Shown: positions 43,339 through 52,259, counted from the first letter of the stretch. The stretch is DNA of 64,000 nt from PRO6 sp035565775 (GCA_035565775.1 DATMRW010000030.1:186001-250000); one strand, 5' to 3'. Notes: generated from the sequence alone by a model not told the origin. Numbers and translations are program-made.

Positions 43339-43668
43339 TCACACCTGCATCTCGGGCAGATGAAGCTCAAGCCCCTCGAATGATTCAGCGACACTAAGCT
43401 GACAGCTCAAACGGCTTTCGGCTTTTCGTTCCGATACAGTCGAGTCCAGCATCGCGTCCTCGACCGCGCTCACCGCCGGAAAACTCCTTGCCTCCTGCTG
43501 CGCCTGATCGACATAGACGTGGCAGGTCGCGCACATCGCCGAGCCGCCGCATTCGCCGACGATGCCGCCGAGCCCCGCCGCCACGGCGGCATGCATGATC
43601 GTCGTCCCCACCGGAACGTCGAGCGTCTCCCGCAGTCCATCGGGATGAACGAAAGTAATCGAAGGCAT
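43339..43668 (-). CDS. [2Fe-2S] ferredoxin (palustrisredoxin/putidaredoxin type)
   Basis: Electron carrier of 109 residues. Cluster ligands are C40, C46, C49 and C89 in the adrenodoxin-type spacing C-x5-C-x2-C...C. GAGG 9 bases upstream selects this ATG among three close ones. It starts 11 bases after the P450 stop codon, so it is almost surely the P450's redox partner. No ferredoxin reductase gene is in the window; it must be supplied from elsewhere, as for Pux in Rhodopseudomonas palustris. Confidence 0.9.
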   Translation of the reverse strand: MPSITFVHPDGLRETLDVPVGTTIMHAAVAAGLGGIVGECGGSAMCATCHVYVDQAQQEARSFPAVSAVEDAMLDSTVSERKAESRLSCQLSVAESFEGLELHLPEMQV

Positions 43669-43679
43669 CAGCATCAACC

Positions 43680-44879
43680 TCAGGAAAGAAAGCGAACCGG
43701 CAGGCTCGCAAAGCTGCGCAGCGTGTTGTGGTGCAGACGCACGGGCGTCCCCGCGAGCTCGATCCGTGCGACGCGGCGTGCGACCGCAGTCAAAATGACC
43801 TCGAGCTCAAGACGCGCGATCATCTGCCCGACGCAGCCATGGATGCCGGCGCCGAAGCCGACATGCCCGGTCGTGTTGCGGCGAATGTCAAAGGTGTCCG
43901 GCTCGCTCCACTTGCGCGGATCGCGGTTGGCGGCGGCGACCGAGACAAGGACCTTGCTGTCCTGCGGAATGGCAACGCCATCGATCTCGGTATCGCAGGT
44001 CGTGGTGCGGAAAAAAGTCTGGAACGGCGACTCGAACCGCATCACCTCCTCGAAGGCGGCCTTCATCCGCGAAGGCTCGGCCCGCAACTGCTCCCACTGC
44101 TCGGGATGATGGGCGAAGCAGAATATCGCATTGGCGATCGCGAACATCGTGGTATCGACGCCGGCGGAAAGGAACGAGCGCACCAGAAGCGCCGCGTGAT
44201 CCTCTTCGATCTCGCCCGCATCGACATGGCGATAGACCTGCCTGCCGAGACCGTCTTCGCTGAGGTTGTCGCGCTGGCAGGCCATCGTGATCCACTGCGT
44301 CACTTCCCGGGCGTTCGCCATGGCGCGATCGAACAGCGCGTTTCTCGGGCCCATGCCGTTGAAGACCATGTTGCCCCAGGGAATGAGGTGGTGGCGCCCC
44401 TCGACCGGAACGCCGACGGCATCGGCAAACACTTTCATCGGAAATGCTTCGGCGAACTCCGACATTCCTTCGATTGCACCGGCATCGACGATGCGATCGA
44501 CGAGAATCTCCGCTTCCTTCTCGAACGTCGAACGCAATGCACGCAGTGCCGCCGGCGAGAGAATCCGCCCCACGATCGCGCGGTTGGCCGTATGCTCGGG
44601 CGGATCAGTCTCCAGAAGCGCGCTCGGCTTTCGCCACCCGCCTTCCTTCTTTTCATTGACGATGCCGACGCCGGCACTCGAACAGTAAGTGCGCCAATCG
44701 CTCAGAACGGCCTGCACCTGCTCATATCTGGCAACCGCCCACACGCCCCATTTCTCAAGCCAGACCACCGGCCCAAGCGCGCGCAGCTCCGCATGAAACG
44801 GATATGGATTCTCAAAGTAGTCAGGCGAAAAAGGATCGATGACAGACGAAACGCGCCCGGCCAAAGTTTCCACGCTCAT
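43680..44879 (-). CDS. cytochrome P450, CYP199A-like (para-substituted benzoate monooxygenase)
   Basis: Heme monooxygenase of 399 residues. The heme ligand is C349 (GFGAGIHGCVG), the I-helix oxygen-activation motif is AGVDTT (239-244), and the ExxR motif is EEVMR. With a constant shift of 9 residues, many functional positions I recall from CYP199A4 coincide: R92/S95 (R83/S86), F182 (F173), R243/S244 (R234/S235), S247/A248, D251/T252, F298 (F289) and C358 (C349). F185 corresponds to M176. This supports a 4-methoxybenzoate-type demethylase or 4-alkylbenzoate oxidase. The ATG behind GGGGAGAGAG is used. A ferredoxin gene follows. Confidence 0.88.
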   Translation of the reverse strand: MSVETLAGRVSSVIDPFSPDYFENPYPFHAELRALGPVVWLEKWGVWAVARYEQVQAVLSDWRTYCSSAGVGIVNEKKEGGWRKPSALLETDPPEHTANRAIVGRILSPAALRALRSTFEKEAEILVDRIVDAGAIEGMSEFAEAFPMKVFADAVGVPVEGRHHLIPWGNMVFNGMGPRNALFDRAMANAREVTQWITMACQRDNLSEDGLGRQVYRHVDAGEIEEDHAALLVRSFLSAGVDTTMFAIANAIFCFAHHPEQWEQLRAEPSRMKAAFEEVMRFESPFQTFFRTTTCDTEIDGVAIPQDSKVLVSVAAANRDPRKWSEPDTFDIRRNTTGHVGFGAGIHGCVGQMIARLELEVILTAVARRVARIELAGTPVRLHHNTLRSFASLPVRFLS

Positions 44880-45284
44880 CTCTCTCCCCATCATAGACGT
44901 CGCATTTCCACTGAGGCACACAGCGGAGTTTGATCGCGCGGCGGTGCCTCATTCTGGCCCGCGGCGAACGCGCATTGCATTAGAGCATCTTCGGAGTTAG
45001 TTGCCACCTCAACTTTCTACTGTCAACAGATTTTGGATTTTGCTTTGCGCGCGCCACGCCGCGTTGCGCTTCATGCTCTGAGCGTGGTGCAGCGCTTCGA
45101 CTTGCAAAGCGGACGCGATCCCCACCTCGATGCAGTTCGCATTTTGAAGCAAAGACCAAACATCATCGGTTCCCCTGCCTCATACTTTTCATCCTGCCGC
45201 CTTGCTAAGAACAAAGCGCGATGCCTCTTTCGTTCCCGGACCGGCAGGAACCAATTCCGCGCATTTCACAACCACGGAGCGATG
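44880..45284. other. divergent region upstream of the P450 gene
   Basis: About 400 bases between divergent genes. It must hold promoters for both. No strong palindrome or stress promoter was found; one GGAAC at 45247-45251 lacks a matching -10. Confidence 0.4.
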
Positions 45285-46277
45285 ATGCAACCCAAGCTGC
45301 AGGACGCAGACCCGCAAGACGATCCGCACGACGCGATCGTGGCGCAGCTTCGCGAACTCGCGCCGCGCATCACAAAAGAACCATCAGCTCACTCGGCTGC
45401 GCGCGCTGCACCTTCGGCGCCGCCGAAGCCTGAGAGCGAGCCGCCGCAGCTCCGCGCTGCGCCGCTGAACGACAACGCCGCCGACCTTCGCCCTCGAAAG
45501 CCGCCTGCGCCGCTGGGCCGCGGCATTGCCGGCTTGCTGCTCGCCGTCTGCATCGGCGTTGGCGGGGCGATCGCCTGGCAATCCTACGGCGAAGCGGCAC
45601 GACAAAAGTTTTCGCACCTCGCGCCAGGGCTGTTCACGGCATCGCCGGCGTCGATGCAAAACACGTCGGCAGCCGAGCCGCAGACGCAAGCGCAGGCGCT
45701 GGATGCAGACGCACAATCCGCTGCGCCCCCGGCCACCGACGCGGCACCTGCACAGGAAGCCGCGGCCGCGCCGGCAGACACACCGCCGGAGCCAGCATCC
45801 GCACTCACTACTACGGCGCCCGCCCCCACGGCGCAGGCTGCGGACAACCCGCCGACGCAGGCAGCACCGCCGCCCGAACATGCTCAGGCCATCGACGCCA
45901 AGGTCGAGGCAATGGCGCGCGAGATCGCAGCGTTGAAGCAAACCGTGGAACAGTTGCAGGCGGGTCAGCAGCAGCTAAGCCGAGACGTTTCGGCTGCGGC
46001 CGCCGCGGCTGAAGCGCGGCCCAAGCCCGCAGCAGCGGCGGCAAAACGGACCGCAGCGCCGCAGCCCCGGCCGCGCGCGCCGGTGCCGGTCGCGGCTCCC
46101 CGGCCGCCCGCGCCTCCGCCACCGCCCCCTTCCGTGCAGGGGCAGCCGTACCCGCAGGGCGCGGCGCCACTGGGCACCGTGCAGCGCGACGCTTACGTCC
46201 CGCGCCCGGCGCCGACGGTGCTTCCGCCGCCGCCCGGCGACGACAGCGTGCCGCGGCCGCCAATGCCGCTGCGGTGA
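45285..46277 (+). CDS. proline/alanine-rich membrane-anchored protein of unknown function
   Basis: A 330-residue protein with one predicted membrane helix (about 79-100, RGIAGLLLAVCIGVGGAIAW). The N-terminal part is cytoplasmic and charged. After the helix come long Ala/Pro/Gln-rich stretches, a short coiled coil (IDAKVEAMAREIAALKQTVEQL) and a proline-rich C-terminus. Similar proteins are frequent in Bradyrhizobium and are annotated as hypothetical. The second of two adjacent ATGs fits the GGAG spacing better. The layout suggests a periplasmic spacer or cell-wall-associated protein. Confidence 0.72.
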   Translation: MQPKLQDADPQDDPHDAIVAQLRELAPRITKEPSAHSAARAAPSAPPKPESEPPQLRAAPLNDNAADLRPRKPPAPLGRGIAGLLLAVCIGVGGAIAWQSYGEAARQKFSHLAPGLFTASPASMQNTSAAEPQTQAQALDADAQSAAPPATDAAPAQEAAAAPADTPPEPASALTTTAPAPTAQAADNPPTQAAPPPEHAQAIDAKVEAMAREIAALKQTVEQLQAGQQQLSRDVSAAAAAAEARPKPAAAAAKRTAAPQPRPRAPVPVAAPRPPAPPPPPPSVQGQPYPQGAAPLGTVQRDAYVPRPAPTVLPPPPGDDSVPRPPMPLR

Positions 46278-46290
46278 TTAATTATCTGAT

Positions 46291-46316
46291 GCTAGGCAAG
46301 CGAGCTCTTGCCTAGC
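46291..46316. terminator. hairpin between convergent genes
   Basis: Perfect 10-base inverted repeat GCTAGGCAAG / CTTGCCTAGC with a 6-base loop. It overlaps the stop codon of the hydrolase gene. There is no long T-run, but its place between convergent genes suggests termination. Confidence 0.55.
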
Positions 46317-46953
46317 GCAAAATCCGGTCGGTCCAGGATGCGACCGCCTCGCCAAGTGTCTTCAGGTGATCGGCCATCGAGAAGCCCGACACGCTCTTTC
46401 GCGGTCGCAGATCGTGGTCGCCATCCTCCAGCCAGAGGATGGCGATATTCTTTGACAGCGCGTAGGTCGATACTTCCTGCCGCGTGCCAAAGGGATCTCG
46501 CGTTCCCTGTACGATGAGCGTCGGCGTCGCGATCGCCTCAAGATGCGCGGTGCGCAATTCTTCGGGCTTTGCCGGCGGATGAAACGGATAGCCGAGGCAG
46601 AGCAGCCCCTTGATTTTGCCCGAAGCGTAAAGCTCGTCGGCCACCATGCTCGCGACGCGGCCGCCCATCGACTTTCCGCCGATGATCAGCGGCCCCTTTG
46701 CGCCAAGCGCGTCGATGGCGCCGATGTATTCCTGCTTCAGCCTGTCCGCGCGGGGCGGCGGCTTGCGCGTGCCGGAGGTCCGGCGGCTTGCCATGTAGGC
46801 GAATTCAAAACGCGCGACGCGCAGGCCCGCATCCGCAAGCGCCTTGGCGCTCGCGTTCATCGCGGCGGAATCCATCGCAGCGCCGGCGCCATGCGCCAGA
46901 AGAATTGTCGCCCTGGAGCGCTCCGGCCCATCCGTCAGGAACATGATCGCCAT
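46312..46953 (-). CDS. alpha/beta hydrolase (TEX30/KANL3-like)
   Basis: A 213-residue hydrolase fold protein. It has ATILLAHGAGAAMDS near the N-terminus, the nucleophile elbow GGKSMGG, then LCLGYPFHPPAKPEELR, TLIVQGTRDPFG for the acid and a DGDHDL histidine. This is the dienelactone-hydrolase-like branch known as TEX30/KANL3. Start choice is uncertain: ATGs at 46953 and 46944 both lack a strong ribosome-binding site. Substrate unknown. Confidence 0.8.
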   Translation of the reverse strand: MAIMFLTDGPERSRATILLAHGAGAAMDSAAMNASAKALADAGLRVARFEFAYMASRRTSGTRKPPPRADRLKQEYIGAIDALGAKGPLIIGGKSMGGRVASMVADELYASGKIKGLLCLGYPFHPPAKPEELRTAHLEAIATPTLIVQGTRDPFGTRQEVSTYALSKNIAILWLEDGDHDLRPRKSVSGFSMADHLKTLGEAVASWTDRILR

Positions 46954-47106
46954 CCACAACCGAACATCCAGCGAGCACACGGGTGCTCGCTCTCCCGTCG
47001 CGCGCGGATCGGCCGAGCGCGAGAGCAGTCTTCCCGCGCGTTATAGCGCCAGCGCCGCGCGCTGTCGCACCTACTGTCGAGACCACTCAAAAGCGAGTCC
47101 CCTAAC

Positions 47107-47523
47107 TCATTGATTTGCCGTCGGTTGCCCAAAATTCGTGAGTCGATTGAGCGAATACACACCAGGCGCCGGCTCTTTGTCCGTCGGGTCAGCAACAGCA
47201 GATCGCCCATTATAATCGCGGCTTTGCAGGCGCGCCCCCGCGAAAAACAGCGCAATCATGATCAGTATCGCCAAAAAGGCCCGGACCATCAGCATCCGAT
47301 GAGCATTGATCTTCGGTGGCAGTGCTTCCAGTCGCTCGATGACAACGGCTGGCGACACCCCGAGCAGCAGATCGCTGTGGGCGGGCATCCTGTGTTCATC
47401 GCCGGAAGCTACAGAGGCCGCTCGACTTCCGTCGTTGTCGCGCGACCAAACACCGAAACGTGAGAGAAAAACCCCACTCAAATCGCACCGTACCAGCCCC
47501 GGATCAACGGGATCCCGGGCCAT
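47107..47523 (-). CDS. hypothetical single-pass membrane protein
   Basis: A 138-residue open frame with GAGGG about 7 bases before its ATG. It has one convincing membrane helix (MLMVRAFLAILIMIALFFAGARL, about 77-99). The C-terminal 40 residues would be outside or in the cytoplasm. I recognise no family. It is divergent from the Cache-domain gene. The start site and helix make it more than a chance frame. Confidence 0.5.
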   Translation of the reverse strand: MARDPVDPGLVRCDLSGVFLSRFGVWSRDNDGSRAASVASGDEHRMPAHSDLLLGVSPAVVIERLEALPPKINAHRMLMVRAFLAILIMIALFFAGARLQSRDYNGRSAVADPTDKEPAPGVYSLNRLTNFGQPTANQ

Positions 47524-47686
47524 GGATTTCCCTCATTCCGGAAATCATCAGATCCGAACGCATCCTGCACAAATCACTTCGCCCCGCCTCCCCGTTTGCC
47601 AAGGCTCGAGTGCAGGCAACGAACTCGCAGCGCTTACCAATAACGAGAGTGAGTGATAACCTGGCTGTTTTGAAAGGGAGGCTGCC

Positions 47687-48172
47687 ATGAATGCGAAGGC
47701 TATCCTCATGGCGTGCGCGGTTACAGCTTCGCTTATCGTTACTTCGGCGGCGTCGTCGCAGCAATCTCCGCGGCCATCAAAGACGGCGACGCAGATCGAA
47801 GCATTGGTCAATAAGGCTGCGGCGTTAATTGACAAGAATGGCAAGGCAGCCTTCGCCGAGTTCAGAAAGAAGGACAGCGAGTGGTTTCATGACCGCACGT
47901 ACTTGTTCTCGTATGATATGAATGGAAACGTTTTGCTCAATCCTGCCTTCCCAAAACGCGAGGGGACGAACGTTCGCGGTCAAAAAGATGCGAAGGGCAA
48001 ACTATTTCACGACGCGATCATCGAGACGGCTGAAACGAAGGGATCCGGATGGGTCGGCTACATGTTCCCAAAACCTGGGCAGGCCGAGCCTTCACAAAAA
48101 TGGACGTACGTGAAGCGGGTAACCATCGATGGAGTACCGGGGCTGGTCGGTGCCGGCTTCTACCCGCAATAA
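47687..48172 (+). CDS. secreted single Cache domain protein
   Basis: A 161-residue protein with a signal peptide (ending near SAASSQ) and a single Cache-type sensor domain: KAAALIDKNGKAAFAEFRKK, FSYDMNGNVLLNPAFPKREG, GWVGYMFPKPG and KRVTIDGVPGLVGAGFYPQ. In larger proteins this domain senses small molecules in the periplasm. Here it is stand-alone, so it may act as a binding protein for a partner encoded elsewhere. GGGAGG precedes the ATG. Confidence 0.82.
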   Translation: MNAKAILMACAVTASLIVTSAASSQQSPRPSKTATQIEALVNKAAALIDKNGKAAFAEFRKKDSEWFHDRTYLFSYDMNGNVLLNPAFPKREGTNVRGQKDAKGKLFHDAIIETAETKGSGWVGYMFPKPGQAEPSQKWTYVKRVTIDGVPGLVGAGFYPQ

Positions 48173-48393
48173 GCATGACGCTTCAATCGGGACAGCTCAG
48201 TCGAGTTCTTGCTCCTGGACGAGGTGCGTATGCCCGGCCCGTGATCCGTCGCTCGAACGCGGCGCTCGCGGTCAATCAGTTCGAGTTCGATCAGACGATG
48301 CAGGTAGCGGGGATGATCCGCGTCGTCAGCATGCTCGCGGGAGACCTTGTCGTACTCGTGCAGGCCGGTCGCGACTGTGGGGCCATGGCAAAC

Positions 48394-48421
48394 AAAAAGC
48401 CCCGCCACAATGGGCGGGACT
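48394..48421 (-). terminator. terminator after the cold-shock gene
   Basis: On the minus strand AGTCCCGCC-CATTGT-GGCGGGGCT followed by TTTT. The stem is 9 pairs with one G-T. It begins 46 bases after the cold-shock stop codon. Confidence 0.8.
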
Positions 48422-48467
48422 TTCGCGCACACGGTCGAGTACATCCGTCGACCGACGTGCCGCTCAG

Positions 48468-48677
48468 TTAGATGAGCGTTAGGTTCTCGGCGCTGGTTTT
48501 GCCGCGCATCGAGTCGGTCTTTGCTTCAAACGAAACTTTCTGACCTTCACCAAGACCGGTAAGGCCGGCCCGCTCGACTGCACTGATGTGCACGAACACG
48601 TCGTTGCCGCCGTTGTCCGGCTGAATGAAGCCAAAACCCTTTTGGCCGTTAAACCACTTCACTACGCCTGTAGCCAT
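48468..48677 (-). CDS. cold-shock protein (CspA family)
   Basis: A 69-residue nucleic-acid-binding protein with MATGVVKWFNGQKGFGFIQP (RNP1 KGFGFI) and VFVHIS (RNP2). It binds single-stranded RNA and melts secondary structure. GGAG 6 bases upstream selects this ATG, although the frame is open for far longer. The leader holds a 27-base near-perfect palindrome a short distance upstream, which may control translation or transcription. Alphaproteobacteria have several such genes, and not all are cold-induced. Confidence 0.92.
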   Translation of the reverse strand: MATGVVKWFNGQKGFGFIQPDNGGNDVFVHISAVERAGLTGLGEGQKVSFEAKTDSMRGKTSAENLTLI

Positions 48678-48983
48678 ATCCATCTCCAAAGGCACATACG
48701 TTTCCACCTCATGCGAGACTCGCATGAGGTGATCCAATCTCATCGGTGTCCAGGAAAAGTGCCCGAAGGCGCGCTTACAGGGGCAATGCCAACAAATCGA
48801 ATAGGCTAAGCATACAGGTAACCCGCAAGATAGCAATGACTCAATTGTGGTGAGTTGGAGGCATGGCAATTTCGATCGATGGCAATTGGCTCGCAAGCAC
48901 CTGTGTAGGAGACAGATGGAAAAATCGGCTTCGATGAGAACGCTGGCATCAAAGCAAATCACGATCCGGCCCCCCAGGGCAGA
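48678..48983. other. leader region of the cold-shock gene
   Basis: About 300 bases between the cold-shock start and the methyltransferase stop. Besides the palindrome listed separately, no gene is supported. A long untranslated leader would be usual for cold-shock genes. Confidence 0.5.
48705..48731. promoter_or_regulatory. 27-base palindrome in the cold-shock leader
   Basis: CACCTCATGCGAG, one A, CTCGCATGAGGTG: 13-base perfect arms. It lies 27 bases before the cold-shock start codon on the minus strand. It could be an operator, or in RNA a 10-pair hairpin with a 7-base loop close to the ribosome-binding site. Confidence 0.6.
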
Positions 48984-49817
48984 TCACGCTTTGACGATCA
49001 CGACTTCGAGATAGGTCCCTGGGACCACCATGGTGCCATCGCGGGCCGTGTTGAAACGCCCAATCAATTGCTCGAGATCGGAGAGAAACAGCCGCCCCTT
49101 GTCGTCGCCGAGCGCGGCCACGGCCTTGTGAATCGGTCCATAGTAGGTTTTGAAGATATCGAGGAAATGCGCCGGCGAACGGTAGCGGAAGATGAAATCC
49201 CGGCTCTCGGCGCTGATCGAGGCCGCGCCGGCGCCGAACAGTTCGGACAGCCGCTCCCGCGTTCCCCACAGCGCAGGCGATTTTGTCCCCGTGGGCGGCT
49301 GCTGGTATTTTCCGAGCGTCTTGAAAACCTGCCCGATGAAGCCATCCGGCGTCCAGTTGGCCAACCCGATCTTTCCGCCGGACCTGCACACCCGCAGCAT
49401 TTCCGCCGCCGCCCGCTCCTGATCCGGCGTGAACATGACACCGTAACTCGACACCACGACGTCGAAGGTTGACATGCCGAACGGCAGCGCTTCGGCATCC
49501 GCCTCCTGGAAAGCGATAGTCCATCCCTCGGCGGCAGCGCGCATTTGGCCGCGTGCCAGCAACGCCGCCACATAATCGGTCGAGGTGACCTCGCACCAGC
49601 GGCGCGCGGCCGCCAATGTCACGTTGCCATTGCCCGCGGCCACATCCAGCACGAGCTGCCCGGCGCGCAGGTCGAGCGCCTCGCACAGGTTTTCTCCGAC
49701 GATCTGCAGGGTCGCACCGATGATCGCGTAATCACCGGACGACCAGGCTCCGTGCTGGCGCATCTTAATTGCGGCGAGATCGGGGGGGATCGGGGTGACG
49801 GTTTCCAACACAGTCAT
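48984..49817 (-). CDS. class I SAM-dependent methyltransferase
   Basis: A 277-residue methyltransferase. The SAM loop is LVLDVAAGNGNVTLAA, with the acidic residue and motif II in a TSTDYV segment. EADAEALPFGMSTFDVVVSSYGVMF and MLRVCRSGGKIGLANW follow, as in UbiE/Methyltransf_11-like enzymes. GGAGG precedes the ATG. It is divergent from the AraC-TPR gene, which may control it. The acceptor molecule is unknown. Confidence 0.87.
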   Translation of the reverse strand: MTVLETVTPIPPDLAAIKMRQHGAWSSGDYAIIGATLQIVGENLCEALDLRAGQLVLDVAAGNGNVTLAAARRWCEVTSTDYVAALLARGQMRAAAEGWTIAFQEADAEALPFGMSTFDVVVSSYGVMFTPDQERAAAEMLRVCRSGGKIGLANWTPDGFIGQVFKTLGKYQQPPTGTKSPALWGTRERLSELFGAGAASISAESRDFIFRYRSPAHFLDIFKTYYGPIHKAVAALGDDKGRLFLSDLEQLIGRFNTARDGTMVVPGTYLEVVIVKA

Positions 49818-49996
49818 GACACGCCTCCTTGCATGGTTCCTAGCGGCGACCGGAGCGCCAGCCGCAAGTGTGCGCCCGCCGATCAGAGGCCCGCTATCCA
49901 GTTCACGCAGGATAGTGCAGAATGCGCAGATGCCCGGCCCGACCTCGCCTCGATCAGACGGCCGACGCGACGCTGCGAACCGATATGGGAGTCACC

Positions 49997-51154
49997 ATGA
50001 CCGACGGTGACGACGTTGCGCATCACGGCCGGCAGTCTCTGCCTGCCAGTATCGTGCAAGCGCTCGACTGGCTGGGCACCCGGCTTGACGAGCCGATCCA
50101 TCTCGAGACGCTCGCCGCCGTCGCAGGCGTGCGGCCGCGCACTCTGCAGGCGCACTTCAGGACTCATCTCGGGACAACGCCACTTGGCTGGGTGCGGCGA
50201 ATGCGGCTCGCGCGTGCCCGCCAACAACTGCTCGCCGGGCTCGACGAAACGACCATCACCGACATCGCGTTCGCCAACGGCTTTAGCCAGCTCGGCCGGT
50301 TTGCCGCCCGCTATCGAAGCCAATTCGGCGAGCTTCCGTCACAAACCCTGAGCCAGATGCGGAGACGGCCGTCCGATTTTTCCGACATTGACGATGAGGC
50401 GCTGCGTCTGGGTTGGCGCGCGCTGGCCGCAGCTTTCGCCGTCGGACCGCGATCATGCGGCGAAGCACTGGCCGATGCAGAACGCGCGCTTGAACTGGCG
50501 CCGCACTTTGCCATGCCAAAAGCGATCACCGCCTGGTGTTGGAGCCAGCGCGCGGCACATAACTTCAAGGGTGCGTCCGGCGGTGACCACACCCGCGCCC
50601 TTATGCTGGCGGATGAAGCCGCACGGCTTGCACCGAACGATGCCATTGCGCTCAGCCTCTGCAGCGGCGCGCAGACGTTGGCCCGCCGGCTCCCCGAAGC
50701 CGACCGGCTGATCGAACGGTCGCTGGCACTCGATCCCTGGTCGCCCTGGGCGTGGATCCGTCGTGGCTGGCTCTCGGCCTATGCTGGCGACGACGACGGT
50801 GCATTGCGGGAGTTGCAGATCACCTTGCGGCTGATGCCGTTCGAGCCGCTACGCCATCTTCTGTTCATCGGCATCGGCTGCGTCCATTTCAATGCCTGTC
50901 GCTACGAGCGCTCCGTGCACTGGATCCGGGACGGCACCGAGGCGGTACCGGAATCGTTCTGGGCCGAGCGGGTGCTCGTCGCCGCGATGGCGCATGCAGG
51001 TGCGCTCAGCGAGGCCCGTCGCCAGGCGCGCCGCCTAATGCGCAAGGACGCCACCCTCACCGTCGCGGTCGCGCGACGGGCGTGGCCGTTCAAGGAGTCC
51101 TTCATGCAGCGGCTGTGCGACGGCCTCGCGATCGCCGACGTGCCGCGGCATTAA
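49997..51154 (+). CDS. AraC-type HTH regulator with C-terminal TPR-like region
   Basis: A 385-residue protein. The AraC double helix-turn-helix is at the N-terminus (about 17-118; HLETLAAVAGVRPRTLQAHF, then ITDIAFANGFSQLGRFAARYRSQFG). The rest is helical with TPR-like repeats (ADAERALELAPHFAMPKAI, ADEAARLAPNDAIALSL, DRLIERSLALDPWSPWAWI). The usual AraC layout puts the effector domain first, so this is an inverted order. GGGAG 5 bases upstream selects the ATG at 49997. It is divergent from the methyltransferase. Confidence 0.85.
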   Translation: MTDGDDVAHHGRQSLPASIVQALDWLGTRLDEPIHLETLAAVAGVRPRTLQAHFRTHLGTTPLGWVRRMRLARARQQLLAGLDETTITDIAFANGFSQLGRFAARYRSQFGELPSQTLSQMRRRPSDFSDIDDEALRLGWRALAAAFAVGPRSCGEALADAERALELAPHFAMPKAITAWCWSQRAAHNFKGASGGDHTRALMLADEAARLAPNDAIALSLCSGAQTLARRLPEADRLIERSLALDPWSPWAWIRRGWLSAYAGDDDGALRELQITLRLMPFEPLRHLLFIGIGCVHFNACRYERSVHWIRDGTEAVPESFWAERVLVAAMAHAGALSEARRQARRLMRKDATLTVAVARRAWPFKESFMQRLCDGLAIADVPRH

Positions 51155-51473
51155 TGCCGCATGAGTCGAGACTGAATTGCACGAGCCGAAAAGCGCGTTC
51201 GCATGCAACGCCGGCAAATGTGCGAACATCTAATTACTAAAATTGTTTTATGAACTCCCGATCGTGCGTCGATTGTCGCCGGGCGTCGGACCTGCCGTGA
51301 ATTCGTGCCTTGCTGTCTTGTCCACCGAGAGTGGTCAGGACCGCGGGGCTTTGGTCCGCTCGAGCTGAGTTTGATCCTAAATGGTCATGAGGGAGAATAG
51401 AGTGCATACTTACAGCAGATCCGAAAAGGTGACTTTCGTTATCTGAATGGACCTTGAGAGAACGGGGTTGTCG

Positions 51474-52259
51474 ATGAAATCGCCTAGAGAATGGACAAGG
51501 TCCGCGGCTCAAAACGGGAGCGTACAGCCGGAAGATGCGGAACAGGAATTTTTGGACAATTCTCGTGAATGGCGCCGAATTTTCGCGGAATTGTGGGGCA
51601 CATTCCTGCTCGTGACTGTTGCCGCAGGCGGAGTCGTGGTCGACGCTTACACTGGTGGAAAAGTAACAAAGCCCATGGCGGCAATCGCGCCAGGTCTCAT
51701 GGTGATGAGCATCATTTATTTTATGGGCTCTGTAAGCGGAGCCCATGTCAATCCGGCGGTAACGATTGCCTTTGCAGTCCGTGGAAACTTCCCATGGCGA
51801 CGCGTGCCCGGATATGTCATCGCGCAATTTGTCGGTGCCACTGCTGCAGCTTTTTTTCTCCAGAAGATGTTCGGCGAAGTCGGAGATCTAGGAGCGACAG
51901 TTCCCCACGATCATGTCAGTAGTATCCAAGCGCTCTTCATGGAACTGCTCCTCACCGCCGGACTCGTAAATACCATACTCGGCACTGCATCGGGAGCTCG
52001 CAACGTAGGAACAAATGCGGGCGTTGCAGTTGGTGCATACATCGCGCTCGCAGGGATGTGGGCCGCACCGATCACAGGGGCGTCCATGAATTTCGCGCGT
52101 TCCCTAGGACCGGATCTCGTCAGAGGCGAATTGAGCACGACGTGGATATACATGGCAGGACCGCTCATCGGCGCGCTGATCGCGGTGGGGTTCGAGTGGA
52201 TATTGAAAGGCCCTCCGACGCGAGAAGGAACGACTGCCGCTCAGGGAGAGGGTGAGTAG
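51474..52259 (+). CDS. MIP family channel (aquaporin-like) with a variant second NPA motif
   Basis: Membrane channel of 261 residues with six predicted helices. The first pore motif is regular (SGAHVNPAVT, N93-P94-A95). The second reads GASMNFARSLGP, with phenylalanine in place of the proline (N206-F207-A208). The cytoplasmic N-terminal arm is about 35 residues. The start is uncertain: an ATG at 51447 is also in frame, but a GGGG stretch fits the one used. Base composition is visibly less GC-rich than in neighbours. Water, glycerol or another small solute is possible. Confidence 0.87.
   Translation: MKSPREWTRSAAQNGSVQPEDAEQEFLDNSREWRRIFAELWGTFLLVTVAAGGVVVDAYTGGKVTKPMAAIAPGLMVMSIIYFMGSVSGAHVNPAVTIAFAVRGNFPWRRVPGYVIAQFVGATAAAFFLQKMFGEVGDLGATVPHDHVSSIQALFMELLLTAGLVNTILGTASGARNVGTNAGVAVGAYIALAGMWAAPITGASMNFARSLGPDLVRGELSTTWIYMAGPLIGALIAVGFEWILKGPPTREGTTAAQGEGE

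Noticed and set aside
45247..45271. GGAAC before the Pro/Ala-rich protein gene
   Set aside because: The base group 16 positions later is ACAA.
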